Origin: Bacteroidota bacterium
GTDB taxonomy: Bacteria; Bacteroidota; Bacteroidia; Chitinophagales; Chitinophagaceae
Reading direction: 5' to 3'
NCBI GenBank assembly: GCA_003175935.1
Contig: PSRI01000192.1
Span: 1-51,108, forward strand
Length of the DNA: 51,108 bases
Shown: positions 45,125 to 51,108 of the stretch, in pieces
Numbering within the stretch: the stretch's first letter is position 1
Layout: each line of letters starts with the position of its first letter
Translations under genes and position numbers: made by a program
The notes under the pieces: generated by a model
The model's input: the letters and a program-made list of their open reading frames with translations, nothing else
Databases searched by the model: none
What the model was told of the DNA's origin: nothing

Positions 45125-46672
45125 ATGAATCTGCTCAAATCCAAAATTTCCTCATTTGCATTTCTTTTACTGATACAATTATCCGTATTCTCGCAAGTAT
45201 CGGTCAAGCTTCCACGAAGTAGTCCTGAAGCCCAGGGAGTTTCGTCAAAAAGTATTGTGGATTTTCTTGACGCAGCCGCGTTAGGAAGAACCGAATTTCA
45301 TAGCATCATGATTGTTCGACATGGAAAAGTTATTGCAGAAGGCTGGTGGAATCCTTATCGCACCGATCTCAAGCATACTCTTTATTCCTGCAGTAAAAGT
45401 TTTACAGCAACTGCCGTGGGATTTGCCATACAGGAAAAAAAATTGTCTCTCGATGATAAAGTGATTTCATTTTTTCCAAAAGAAAAACCAGATTCGGTTA
45501 GTCAGTTTTTATCAGAACTCACTGTGAAGGATGTTTTAATTATGTCTGATGGAATGGAACCAGACCCGTCGGGAGTAGTGGCCGGACTTGATACAAATTG
45601 GATAAAAGGATTTTTAAGGGTGCCGATTAAATACGAACCGGGAACAAGATTTCTTTACAATTCTCTTGGTACCTATATGCTTTCGGCAATAGTTCAAAAA
45701 GTTACCAAACAAAAAGTGGTTGATTATTTGAAACCAAGATTGTTTGATCCATTGGGAATTAAAGGTGCTGATTGGGAGACAGATTTGCAGGGAATAAATA
45801 CAGGAGGGTGGGGATTGAGAGTGAAGACTGAAGATATGGCCAAATTCGCCCAGTTGTTTTTGCAAAAAGGGAAATGGAATGGCAAACAAATTTTGCCTGA
45901 GAGCTGGGTAGCAGATGCAAGCACGGCACATATTATGCAGGATCCTTCTGCACCACAATCAAAAAAGGATTCCAGCGACTGGTTACAGGGATATGGTTAC
46001 CAGATGTGGAGATGCAGAAATAATGCATATCGCGGTGACGGTGCGTTTGGACAGTTTATGATTGTGATGCCCGACCAGGATGCAGTGATTGCCATTACAG
46101 CGGAAACACCCAGCATGCAGGAAGAAATTAATCTCGTGTGGCAGTATATTCTGCCAGCATTTCAGAATGGCTCATTGCCTGAAGACAAAACTGCTTTAAA
46201 AAATTTGCAGGATAAATTGAAATCGCTCGCACTCCCTGTTGCTGAGAAAACTGATGGGGTTGGGCAAAAAAATTCGGGCAAAATTTACAATTTGGGATCG
46301 AACGCGCTTCACCTGCAAACCATGTCTTTTAATTTTTCTAATGGAATTTGTACAGTAAATTTTAAAACGGACAAAGGAGCCTATCCTATCAAATTTGCCT
46401 CCGGAAAATGGCTGGCTGCAGAAACGTCCATGCCAGGACCCTCACTTACTGCCGGAGCACTCGAAAACCGCAGCATGCTTTTCCCGGCAAAAATAACGGG
46501 GTCGTATAGCTGGAAAGATGCAAACACACTGCAATTAATTCTTAGGTATGTAGAGAGTCCGCATACTGCTTACTTCACAGTGTCATTTAATGAGGATAAA
46601 ATTTCTGTTGAAGAGTCCAACAGTTTCGATTACGGGAAGAAGAAAATCACGATTGAAGGAAATTCCAAATAA
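45125..46672 (+). CDS. Exported serine hydrolase, beta-lactamase/AmpC-like family
   Basis: A 515-residue exported protein (signal peptide ending SVFSQ). The penicillin-binding-like serine hydrolase domain covers about 30-350. The SxxK motif is S88-C-S-K91 in TLYSCSKSFTATAVGFAI. A Tyr-containing motif is in GTRFLYNSLGTYMLSAI near residue 178, and the later block is GYGYQMWRCRNNAYRGDGAFGQF. A C-terminal domain of about 150 residues, beta-rich, carries no motif I know. Such proteins are esterases, D-aminopeptidases or transpeptidase-like; beta-lactam hydrolysis is not implied. It is the last gene of the AraC-led run and ends at a strong terminator. Confidence 0.88.
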   Translation: MNLLKSKISSFAFLLLIQLSVFSQVSVKLPRSSPEAQGVSSKSIVDFLDAAALGRTEFHSIMIVRHGKVIAEGWWNPYRTDLKHTLYSCSKSFTATAVGFAIQEKKLSLDDKVISFFPKEKPDSVSQFLSELTVKDVLIMSDGMEPDPSGVVAGLDTNWIKGFLRVPIKYEPGTRFLYNSLGTYMLSAIVQKVTKQKVVDYLKPRLFDPLGIKGADWETDLQGINTGGWGLRVKTEDMAKFAQLFLQKGKWNGKQILPESWVADASTAHIMQDPSAPQSKKDSSDWLQGYGYQMWRCRNNAYRGDGAFGQFMIVMPDQDAVIAITAETPSMQEEINLVWQYILPAFQNGSLPEDKTALKNLQDKLKSLALPVAEKTDGVGQKNSGKIYNLGSNALHLQTMSFNFSNGICTVNFKTDKGAYPIKFASGKWLAAETSMPGPSLTAGALENRSMLFPAKITGSYSWKDANTLQLILRYVESPHTAYFTVSFNEDKISVEESNSFDYGKKKITIEGNSK

Positions 46673-46697
46673 ACCTGCCTACCAAAACATGATAAAA

Positions 46698-46726
46698 AAC
46701 GGTCCACTAAGGGCCGTTATTTTTTT
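46698..46726 (+). terminator. Rho-independent terminator, left flank of the two-gene cassette
   Basis: AACGGTCC (46698-46705), loop ACTAA, GGGCCGTT (46711-46718), then ATTTTTTTA. The stem is complete if one G-U pair is allowed. The same stem recurs at 47459-47479. Confidence 0.88.
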
Positions 46727-46740
46727 ATGCTTCAATAACC

Positions 46741-46780
46741 GGAAATAAACGGAAATAAGCGGAAATAAACGGATAAATAC
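46741..46780. repeat. Tandem 10-bp repeats, four units
   Basis: GGAAATAAAC, GGAAATAAGC, GGAAATAAAC and GGATAAATAC follow each other at 46741, 46751, 46761 and 46771. The 10-bp period equals one helical turn. They lie 84 bp upstream of the first gene of the cassette and could be operator or iteron-like binding sites. Confidence 0.8.
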
Positions 46781-46863
46781 CGAGTACGACAATTCAATTG
46801 TAATAGTTTCGTATTTCAAATGACAAGAACGGAATTTTTTTGAATCAAAGGAATGGTTTTGCA

Positions 46864-47127
46864 ATGGAAGGGGTTGATATAAAGGATATGGCCTATATAG
46901 TTTCATTCGTAGGAGGAATGGTTGGAACTTTTTTCGTCACAACACATAAAATTAAAGAATACATCTGGGAAAAATTGGATGAAACCAAAAAAGATTTGTT
47001 GCAAATAAAGTTACAACTAAAAGATCTGGAATCGAAAGATTTGGCTCTTCAAAAAGCCATTGATGATTTGTCAGGGAAGCTAACTGAAATACTTAAAAAT
47101 GATTTTTATTTTCTAAAAAATAAATAA
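46864..47127 (+). CDS. Small membrane protein with coiled coil, unknown
   Basis: An 87-residue protein. ATG 46864 (MEGVDIKDMAY) is preferred to the in-frame TTG at 46840. One TM helix (about 9-27, AYIVSFVGGMVGTFFVTTH) is followed by a charged coiled coil (KLDETKKDLLQIKLQLKDLE; LALQKAIDDLSGKLTEILK). This layout is seen in XhlA-type phage proteins and in various small membrane partners, but there is no specific match. One base separates its stop from the next ATG, so the two genes are surely co-transcribed and probably coupled. Confidence 0.7.
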   Translation: MEGVDIKDMAYIVSFVGGMVGTFFVTTHKIKEYIWEKLDETKKDLLQIKLQLKDLESKDLALQKAIDDLSGKLTEILKNDFYFLKNK

Positions 47128-47128
47128 T

Positions 47129-47413
47129 ATGATTGAGAATTCGCAAGATATTATTGATATGCCCGAACCTTATTCAGGCATATATCAACTTTACAACAGG
47201 ATCCGGGATGAATCTGCATCTAAGGAAGAGAAGGATGCCTATATGGATATGCTGTTATTAAATGACATAATCTGCAGAGAAATTTATGAGAGCTACTTTA
47301 ACAATCCAAGAATACAGGAAAGTATCTTAAAAAGCGCCCTTTGCATAGGGATATGCGCAGTATTCGGTCACGTTCATAAGCGCGTGCTGGAAGAAAAAAT
47401 CTTAAGGGATTAA
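47129..47413 (+). CDS. Small helical protein, unknown, partner of the upstream gene
   Basis: A 94-residue protein of mainly helical character with no signal peptide. It has EPYSGIYQLYNRIRDESASK, KEEKDAYMDMLLLNDIICRE, SYFNNPRIQESILKSAL, a short hydrophobic stretch CIGICAVFGHV and KRVLEEKILRD. I do not recognise the family. It follows the TM/coiled-coil gene with a 1-bp gap and lies before a strong hairpin. The pair could be a toxin-antitoxin-like or membrane-sensor pair, but nothing in the sequence proves that. Confidence 0.65.
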   Translation: MIENSQDIIDMPEPYSGIYQLYNRIRDESASKEEKDAYMDMLLLNDIICREIYESYFNNPRIQESILKSALCIGICAVFGHVHKRVLEEKILRD

Positions 47414-47456
47414 GTATAGATTTTATATTGATTCGCCAACTTATTGGCACTAACTA

Positions 47457-47481
47457 AAAACGGCCCTACAGGGGCCGTTTT
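47457..47481. terminator. Bidirectional terminator, right flank of the two-gene cassette
   Basis: AAAACGGCCC (47457-47466), loop TACAG, GGGCCGTTTT (47472-47481): a perfect 10-bp stem with A and T runs on either side. It shares the AACGG-CC stem of the hairpin at 46698. A second small hairpin, CAGAGGC/GCCTCTG, lies at 47486-47517 before the convergent acyltransferase stop. Confidence 0.9.
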
Positions 47482-47521
47482 GATTCAGAGGCAAGTGACA
47501 AAGTGTTAAAGCCTCTGGGTT

Positions 47522-48664
47522 CTAGTTGTCCTTAACCGTCCTTAAATTTCTTAATGAAACAGGATTCATTTTTTCGTTTATCAATTTCCTCATGGGCTTT
47601 TCAATGAATTTGTAAGAATACCCTGATATAAACAAGGTTACTCCCAGAAATGAGGCGCACCATAGTCCGGCCTCCCAACGTGGAAGGTGTACTGAACCAA
47701 GTCTGGTATATGTAATTCCAACATAGGGCAGCATGTCTGTCATCAAAAACATGAGTGGCACATGAATCATATAAACAGAGAATGAGACATCTCCCAGCCA
47801 TTGCATCCATTTCTTATTGAACTGATTTTTGATCTTGCCACTATTGTATGCGAGAGATAAAATCAGGAAGGCGAACAATGGAATAAGTATTAAATCAACC
47901 CAATTGGCATGCAAAGCCCAACATGTTAGCAAGATCAAAGCAATAACAACAAAATCCTTTCTTAAGAAATACAAATACTTATTTTGATAAAACTGATAAA
48001 ATAATACTCCTAAAAAAAATCCTGCTGCTCCCCGCAGATATCCGTAATCGTAAGTTATATCAAGGTTAGGAATTACTATTGCATCATGGGCATGACTTAA
48101 CTTAAATGCCAAAATGTAATAAGTACAGGTAATCAACAGCAGAATCATTGGAATAAATAACAATTTTCTTTTTTGAATGCCAAGCGCTATGATAGGGAAG
48201 AGCAGGTATGCAAAAAATTCTGCGCTAACACTCCATGCAGGTACATTAAATGTGAATATGGGTAACACGCCAAACGACTGCAGCATAAAAATATTTACCG
48301 GAATCCCTTTGGGATCATCAACTCCGGGGATAAAAACCGGAGAAAACTGAAATAAAATCACGCAAACAAAAAGTGTGATAATATGTAATGGATAGATTCT
48401 GGCTATCCTCGCGCGCATATATTTTAGCCAGTCGGATTTATTAATACTCTGTTTGAAAATTCCACCATATACATGATAAATAATGAAGCCACTCATAATG
48501 AAAAACAGATCCACCATTAAATAACATTTAGCGAAAAACATACTTGATTTGGGATCAATGAAATGCTCAAAGACGCAAACAAAATGAAATGTTACAACCA
48601 ATAATGCCGCTATTCCGCGAAGTGGTGTGAGATTGCTTAAAAAATGTTGTTCTTTTAATGCCAT
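47522..48664 (-). CDS. Acyltransferase 3 family membrane protein (OafA/YrhL-like)
   Basis: A 380-residue integral membrane O-acyltransferase that would transfer acyl groups to cell-surface glycans or other extracytoplasmic acceptors. The family opening LTPLRGIAALLVVTFHFVCV includes the conserved RG and H. About ten TM helices follow, with YLMVDLFFIMSGFIIYHVYG, MRARIARIYPLHIITL, FNVPAWSVSAEFFAYLLFP and GDVSFSVYMIHVPLMFL. Length is normal for the family without an SGNH domain. The acceptor cannot be told. It stands alone between two terminators. Confidence 0.92.
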   Translation of the reverse strand: MALKEQHFLSNLTPLRGIAALLVVTFHFVCVFEHFIDPKSSMFFAKCYLMVDLFFIMSGFIIYHVYGGIFKQSINKSDWLKYMRARIARIYPLHIITLFVCVILFQFSPVFIPGVDDPKGIPVNIFMLQSFGVLPIFTFNVPAWSVSAEFFAYLLFPIIALGIQKRKLLFIPMILLLITCTYYILAFKLSHAHDAIVIPNLDITYDYGYLRGAAGFFLGVLFYQFYQNKYLYFLRKDFVVIALILLTCWALHANWVDLILIPLFAFLILSLAYNSGKIKNQFNKKWMQWLGDVSFSVYMIHVPLMFLMTDMLPYVGITYTRLGSVHLPRWEAGLWCASFLGVTLFISGYSYKFIEKPMRKLINEKMNPVSLRNLRTVKDN

Positions 48665-48706
48665 AAATTATTTTTAAGGGGTTCAATCTTCTTTCCAGGG
48701 CGGGCC

Positions 48707-48742
48707 AAAAAAAAGGGCCAATCGTCAAAGGCGACTGGCCCT
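48707..48742 (-). terminator. Rho-independent terminator for the methyltransferase gene
   Basis: Read on the minus strand, AGGGCCAGTCGCC pairs with GACGATTGGCCCT (one mismatch and one G-U pair), then comes a run of eight T (48714-48707 complement). It lies 69 bp beyond the methyltransferase stop and before the acyltransferase start. Confidence 0.9.
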
Positions 48743-48811
48743 AACCGTTTCACATAATCATCTTAAAACATTTCCTCTCCTTCAGCTATCTATATAAAAA
48801 TTTAAAGTCTC

Positions 48812-49594
48812 CTACTTTTGAAAAAGGAAGAATTTAAATTGATTATTCATGAAATAAATTTCGTCAGCGATTCTGTATGGCTCCGAGTTCCTCAGGATTA
48901 CCTGCCTGGTTTTCTCTTCCCCGATGGACTCTATTGTTTTAACTGCTGGTCCTGTGCAGAGAAATGCACGATACAACTCATCCTTGCTTGTAAATAAAAA
49001 CGGACAATTGATTTTTTCTTTGTGATGCAGATATAATCCTGCCTGACTTGCCATATTTTCCAAAGCTCCGTCTGCACTGAGTGCATAAGGCCCTGGAGCG
49101 CCAGCAGCAGGAGCAGGCAATAGAGAAGCCAATGATGCAAATACGGTGCTCGCATCACTAAACCTTGGCTCATCCCAAATTGCAATCGCAATGTAGCCTC
49201 CCTTTTTTGTGACGCGTTTTGCCTGGTTCAGGGCAGAAAGTCTGTTACCTGTAAATTGAAATGAGTTAAAGCCGGTAACAATATCAAAGTATTCATCGCC
49301 ATAAGGAATGTCTTCCAGGTCTTCGATTAAAAATGTTCCTTCAGGATTTCTTTTTTTTGCAAGCTGCATGAGTTCCGGAGTTGCATCTATTCCATATACA
49401 TTTGTTTTGTCGAGTGGCGTCATGCTCAGGAACAAACCTGATCCACAACCCGCGTCCAATAAAACAGTGTTGGAATTGATGTTAAGTTTTTGCAATGCAG
49501 CTCTGTACAGTGGAATAAATGCGGGTTCGATAAGCTTTGTCCAATCTTGCGGAGCCCTGCCCCATAACCTTCCTTGGGTTTCTTTAGATTTCAT
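48812..49594 (-). CDS. SAM-dependent class I methyltransferase
   Basis: A 260-residue cytoplasmic enzyme. The SAM-binding motif I is VLLDAGCGSGLFLSM (about 44-58), with the acidic residue of motif II in NVYGIDATPELMQLAKKR, motif III/IV in YGDEYFDIVTGFNSFQFTG, and the post-motif RVTKKGGYIAIAIWDEP. This fits the UbiE/Methyltransf_11 group acting on small molecules; substrate unknown. The N terminus WGRAPQDWTKLIEPAFIPLY is typical of related small-molecule methyltransferases. It is a single gene with its own terminator. Confidence 0.88.
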   Translation of the reverse strand: MKSKETQGRLWGRAPQDWTKLIEPAFIPLYRAALQKLNINSNTVLLDAGCGSGLFLSMTPLDKTNVYGIDATPELMQLAKKRNPEGTFLIEDLEDIPYGDEYFDIVTGFNSFQFTGNRLSALNQAKRVTKKGGYIAIAIWDEPRFSDASTVFASLASLLPAPAAGAPGPYALSADGALENMASQAGLYLHHKEKINCPFLFTSKDELYRAFLCTGPAVKTIESIGEEKTRQVILRNSEPYRIADEIYFMNNQFKFFLFQK

Positions 49595-49739
49595 CTTCAG
49601 TTCTTTTTTCGAGGTGTAAAATTATAAAGATGAAATGCTCAGGGATACTCCTTCTTCCTAACGGCCGATTCTAATTTGTATTCGGAGCAACCATTTTCGG
49701 TTATTGTCCACAGTAAGTCCATGGGCGATTGGGTAGATT

Positions 49740-49774
49740 AAAAAAATATGGTGAGCAAAATCGCCCACCATATT
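49740..49774 (-). terminator. Rho-independent terminator for the TIM-barrel gene
   Basis: On the minus strand, AATATGGTG pairs perfectly with CACCATATT (49774-49766 with 49753-49745), then a T-run from the A tract at 49740-49746. A competing 9-bp pairing, TGGGCGATT (49722-49730) with AATCGCCCA (49759-49767), overlaps the stem. Confidence 0.85.
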
Positions 49775-49822
49775 CGGGGAAACTATTTGAGCATCAAATT
49801 TTAATTGATGTTTGAACTTTTT

Positions 49823-50689
49823 CTAAATGCTTTTAATATATGCAGCGCTATCCTTAAACTTATCCAGGCTCATTTCTACAAAGAAATTTTTCACTCCGCC
49901 GGTTTTTGCTGCGGCAAAAAATTCTTTCCAGTCAATCACACCTTGTCCAATTGGTACTTCCTTCTTATCTGCAGTCCAATCCGACAAATGCGAAGAAATA
50001 AATCTACCGGGATATTGCTTAAAATATGTTGATGCTTTATAACCCAGATTTATCACTTCAGTTTGAAATTGCATTTTCACCAGTTTGGGATCTAATTGTT
50101 TCAAAAGGGCGTCATAAATTAATTGTCCGTCGAGCATCTTGAATTCCATTTCATGATTATGAAATCCGGTTGCCATTCCTGCTTTATTAATTTTCTCTGC
50201 CGCTTTATTCAATTTATCTGCATCATCTAAATACTCTTTTAATGCTTTGGCATCAGGCAGCCAGAAACTGGAACAAACCATCTGGGTCAATCCCATTTGT
50301 TTTGACCATTCAATCCTTTCATCGAGATGGTCGGTAAGCTCGCCAAATCCGAAATGACAGCTCGGGCATTTTAATCCTGCATCTTCAATCATTTTTTTCA
50401 TGTCCGCGGGCTTTATATCTACAAGTGGACCAAAGCCATTTGTAGCGTAACCTGCGGGAGAACACATCTCCATAATTTTGTAGCCCATTCCAGCCATCAT
50501 TTTCAATGTTCCGGAGAAATCCTTAGCCAACATTTCTTTAACAGACCATGTTTGAAATCCAATAGGTATATCATTGAAGCTGGCAGCCTCCTGCATTAGT
50601 ATTTGAGCGGGTAATTGGGAAAATGCGATTGCAGCGCCCATACCCGCAGCTGTTCTTCCGATAAATTGACGCCTGGATATTTTTTTCAT
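49823..50689 (-). CDS. Tat-exported TIM-barrel protein, sugar-phosphate isomerase/epimerase-like
   Basis: A 288-residue protein with twin-arginine leader (KKISRRQFIGRTAAGMG). The AP_endonuc_2-type TIM barrel shows IPIGFQTWSVKEML at the first strand, CPSCHFGFGE, GFHNHEMEFKM, ISSHLSDWTADKKEVPIG, QGVIDWKEFFAAAK and NFFVEMSLD, giving His, Asp and Glu positions for a metal site. The strand-6 metal region reads KMQFQTEVINLGYK rather than the E-x-D-x-x-W of the homologue at 15261, so the ligand set differs. Divergent from another member at 50793. Substrate unknown. Confidence 0.85.
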   Translation of the reverse strand: MKKISRRQFIGRTAAGMGAAIAFSQLPAQILMQEAASFNDIPIGFQTWSVKEMLAKDFSGTLKMMAGMGYKIMEMCSPAGYATNGFGPLVDIKPADMKKMIEDAGLKCPSCHFGFGELTDHLDERIEWSKQMGLTQMVCSSFWLPDAKALKEYLDDADKLNKAAEKINKAGMATGFHNHEMEFKMLDGQLIYDALLKQLDPKLVKMQFQTEVINLGYKASTYFKQYPGRFISSHLSDWTADKKEVPIGQGVIDWKEFFAAAKTGGVKNFFVEMSLDKFKDSAAYIKSI

Positions 50690-50792
50690 ATAAAGATTTT
50701 AAAATGATAAGTGCTATTAAGTTATGACAGATATTTTATTTGGGATCTATTTCCATGATGATTTCTTTTGCTTAAATTCACGATGATCAATT

Positions 50793-51108
50793 ATGAAAAA
50801 GAATATTCCAGTCCTTATCTTTTCGATTATATCAATACTTTCTGTTGAAACACTAAGTGCGCAAAAAACTAAACCTCTTTATGATGCTCCTTTAGGCGTT
50901 CAGGCATACACGTTTCGAAAAAGTTTTCCTGTTGATCCGGCAAAAACTCTCGACACCATTAAGATGTTGGGCTTCAAAGAAATTGAGGGTGGTGGAGGAA
51001 AATTATCATCGGAAGAATTTAAGAAACTTTGTGATGCAAGGGGAATTAAAATCCCTTCTACCGGAGCAGGATATGAACAATTAGTGAAGTCTCCTGATTC
51101 AGTTGCCA
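50793..51108 (+). CDS. Exported TIM-barrel isomerase-like protein, truncated by window edge
   Basis: A partial gene; 105 codons are visible and the frame is still open at the right edge. A Sec-type signal peptide (MKKNIPVLIFSIISILSVE, ending LSAQ) precedes PLGVQAYTFRKSFPVDPAKT, GFKEIEGGGGKLSSEEF and GIKIPSTGAGYEQL. This is the start of the same xylose isomerase-like TIM-barrel family as 15261 and 49823, but with a Sec instead of a Tat leader. It is divergent from the gene at 49823, and the 103-bp gap between them holds both promoters. Confidence 0.8.
   Translation, partial: MKKNIPVLIFSIISILSVETLSAQKTKPLYDAPLGVQAYTFRKSFPVDPAKTLDTIKMLGFKEIEGGGGKLSSEEFKKLCDARGIKIPSTGAGYEQLVKSPDSVA

Noticed and set aside
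45125-46672. Beta-lactamase-like gene as an antibiotic-resistance determinant
   Set aside because: The SxxK fold is shared by many esterases and peptidases, and the long C-terminal domain and gene context point to a different role.
46741-46780. Tandem 10-bp units as a plasmid replication origin
   Set aside because: There is no replication initiator gene or DnaA-box cluster nearby and all surrounding genes look chromosomal. A regulatory role is more likely.

Overview
The window looks like a chromosomal segment of a Bacteroidota bacterium, most likely of the Chitinophagaceae type. The signs are low-to-medium GC, a run of about 800-residue FtsX/MacB-type permeases, a LytS/LytTR two-component pair, a type IX secretion C-terminal domain (gene at 34589-35869), sulfatase and GH20 genes, many Sec, lipoprotein and Tat leaders, and few recognisable Shine-Dalgarno sequences. 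The family-level assignment is inference. I saw no tRNA, rRNA, CRISPR array, transposase or phage structural gene.

Layout. Positions 1-590 are a repeat-rich non-coding stretch. Positions 591-21327 are dominated by six FtsX-like ABC permease paralogues (one +, four in a row on -, one +) with no ABC ATPase gene in the window. A lipoprotein beta-propeller (3318-4358), a Tat-exported TIM-barrel protein, a LytS/LytTR pair and a DoxX protein lie among them. Positions 21408-29883 hold a small Cys-containing secreted protein, a minus-strand run (LMF1-like membrane protein, sulfatase, beta-carbonic anhydrase), a plus-strand membrane/secreted pair, and a secreted repeat protein with a Gly/Pro/Arg-rich tail. 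Positions 30000-31611 contain a VOC protein, a probably frameshifted small gene and a small membrane protein, all amid dispersed repeats. Positions 31693-38973 are mostly minus-strand: a TetR-GH20 operon with two matching 28-bp operator-like palindromes, a T9SS-sorted Asp-box protein, a DHFR-like/metallo-beta-lactamase pair and two hypothetical proteins. Positions 39201-46672 hold a parvulin-like PPIase, a secreted esterase, and a plus-strand run of a membrane-anchored AraC regulator followed by three exported hydrolases. Positions 46698-47481 are a compact two-gene orphan cassette between two near-identical hairpins, preceded by tandem 10-bp repeats. Positions 47522-51108 hold an acyltransferase, a methyltransferase and two more TIM-barrel proteins, the last cut by the window edge.

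How the parts fit. Most products are predicted to act in the envelope or periplasm: permeases, exported hydrolases, sulfatase, hexosaminidase and sugar-isomerase-like TIM barrels. This fits a glycan- or polymer-degrading lifestyle. Intergenic space carries at least four dispersed repeat families, and each gap between the tandem permease genes holds a member of one of them, which suggests a recombination-prone locus.

I found no complete, obviously new defence or biosynthetic system. The best leads are the duplicated TetR operators (34447-34530), the 46.7-47.5 kb orphan cassette, and the repeat-embedded permease array.
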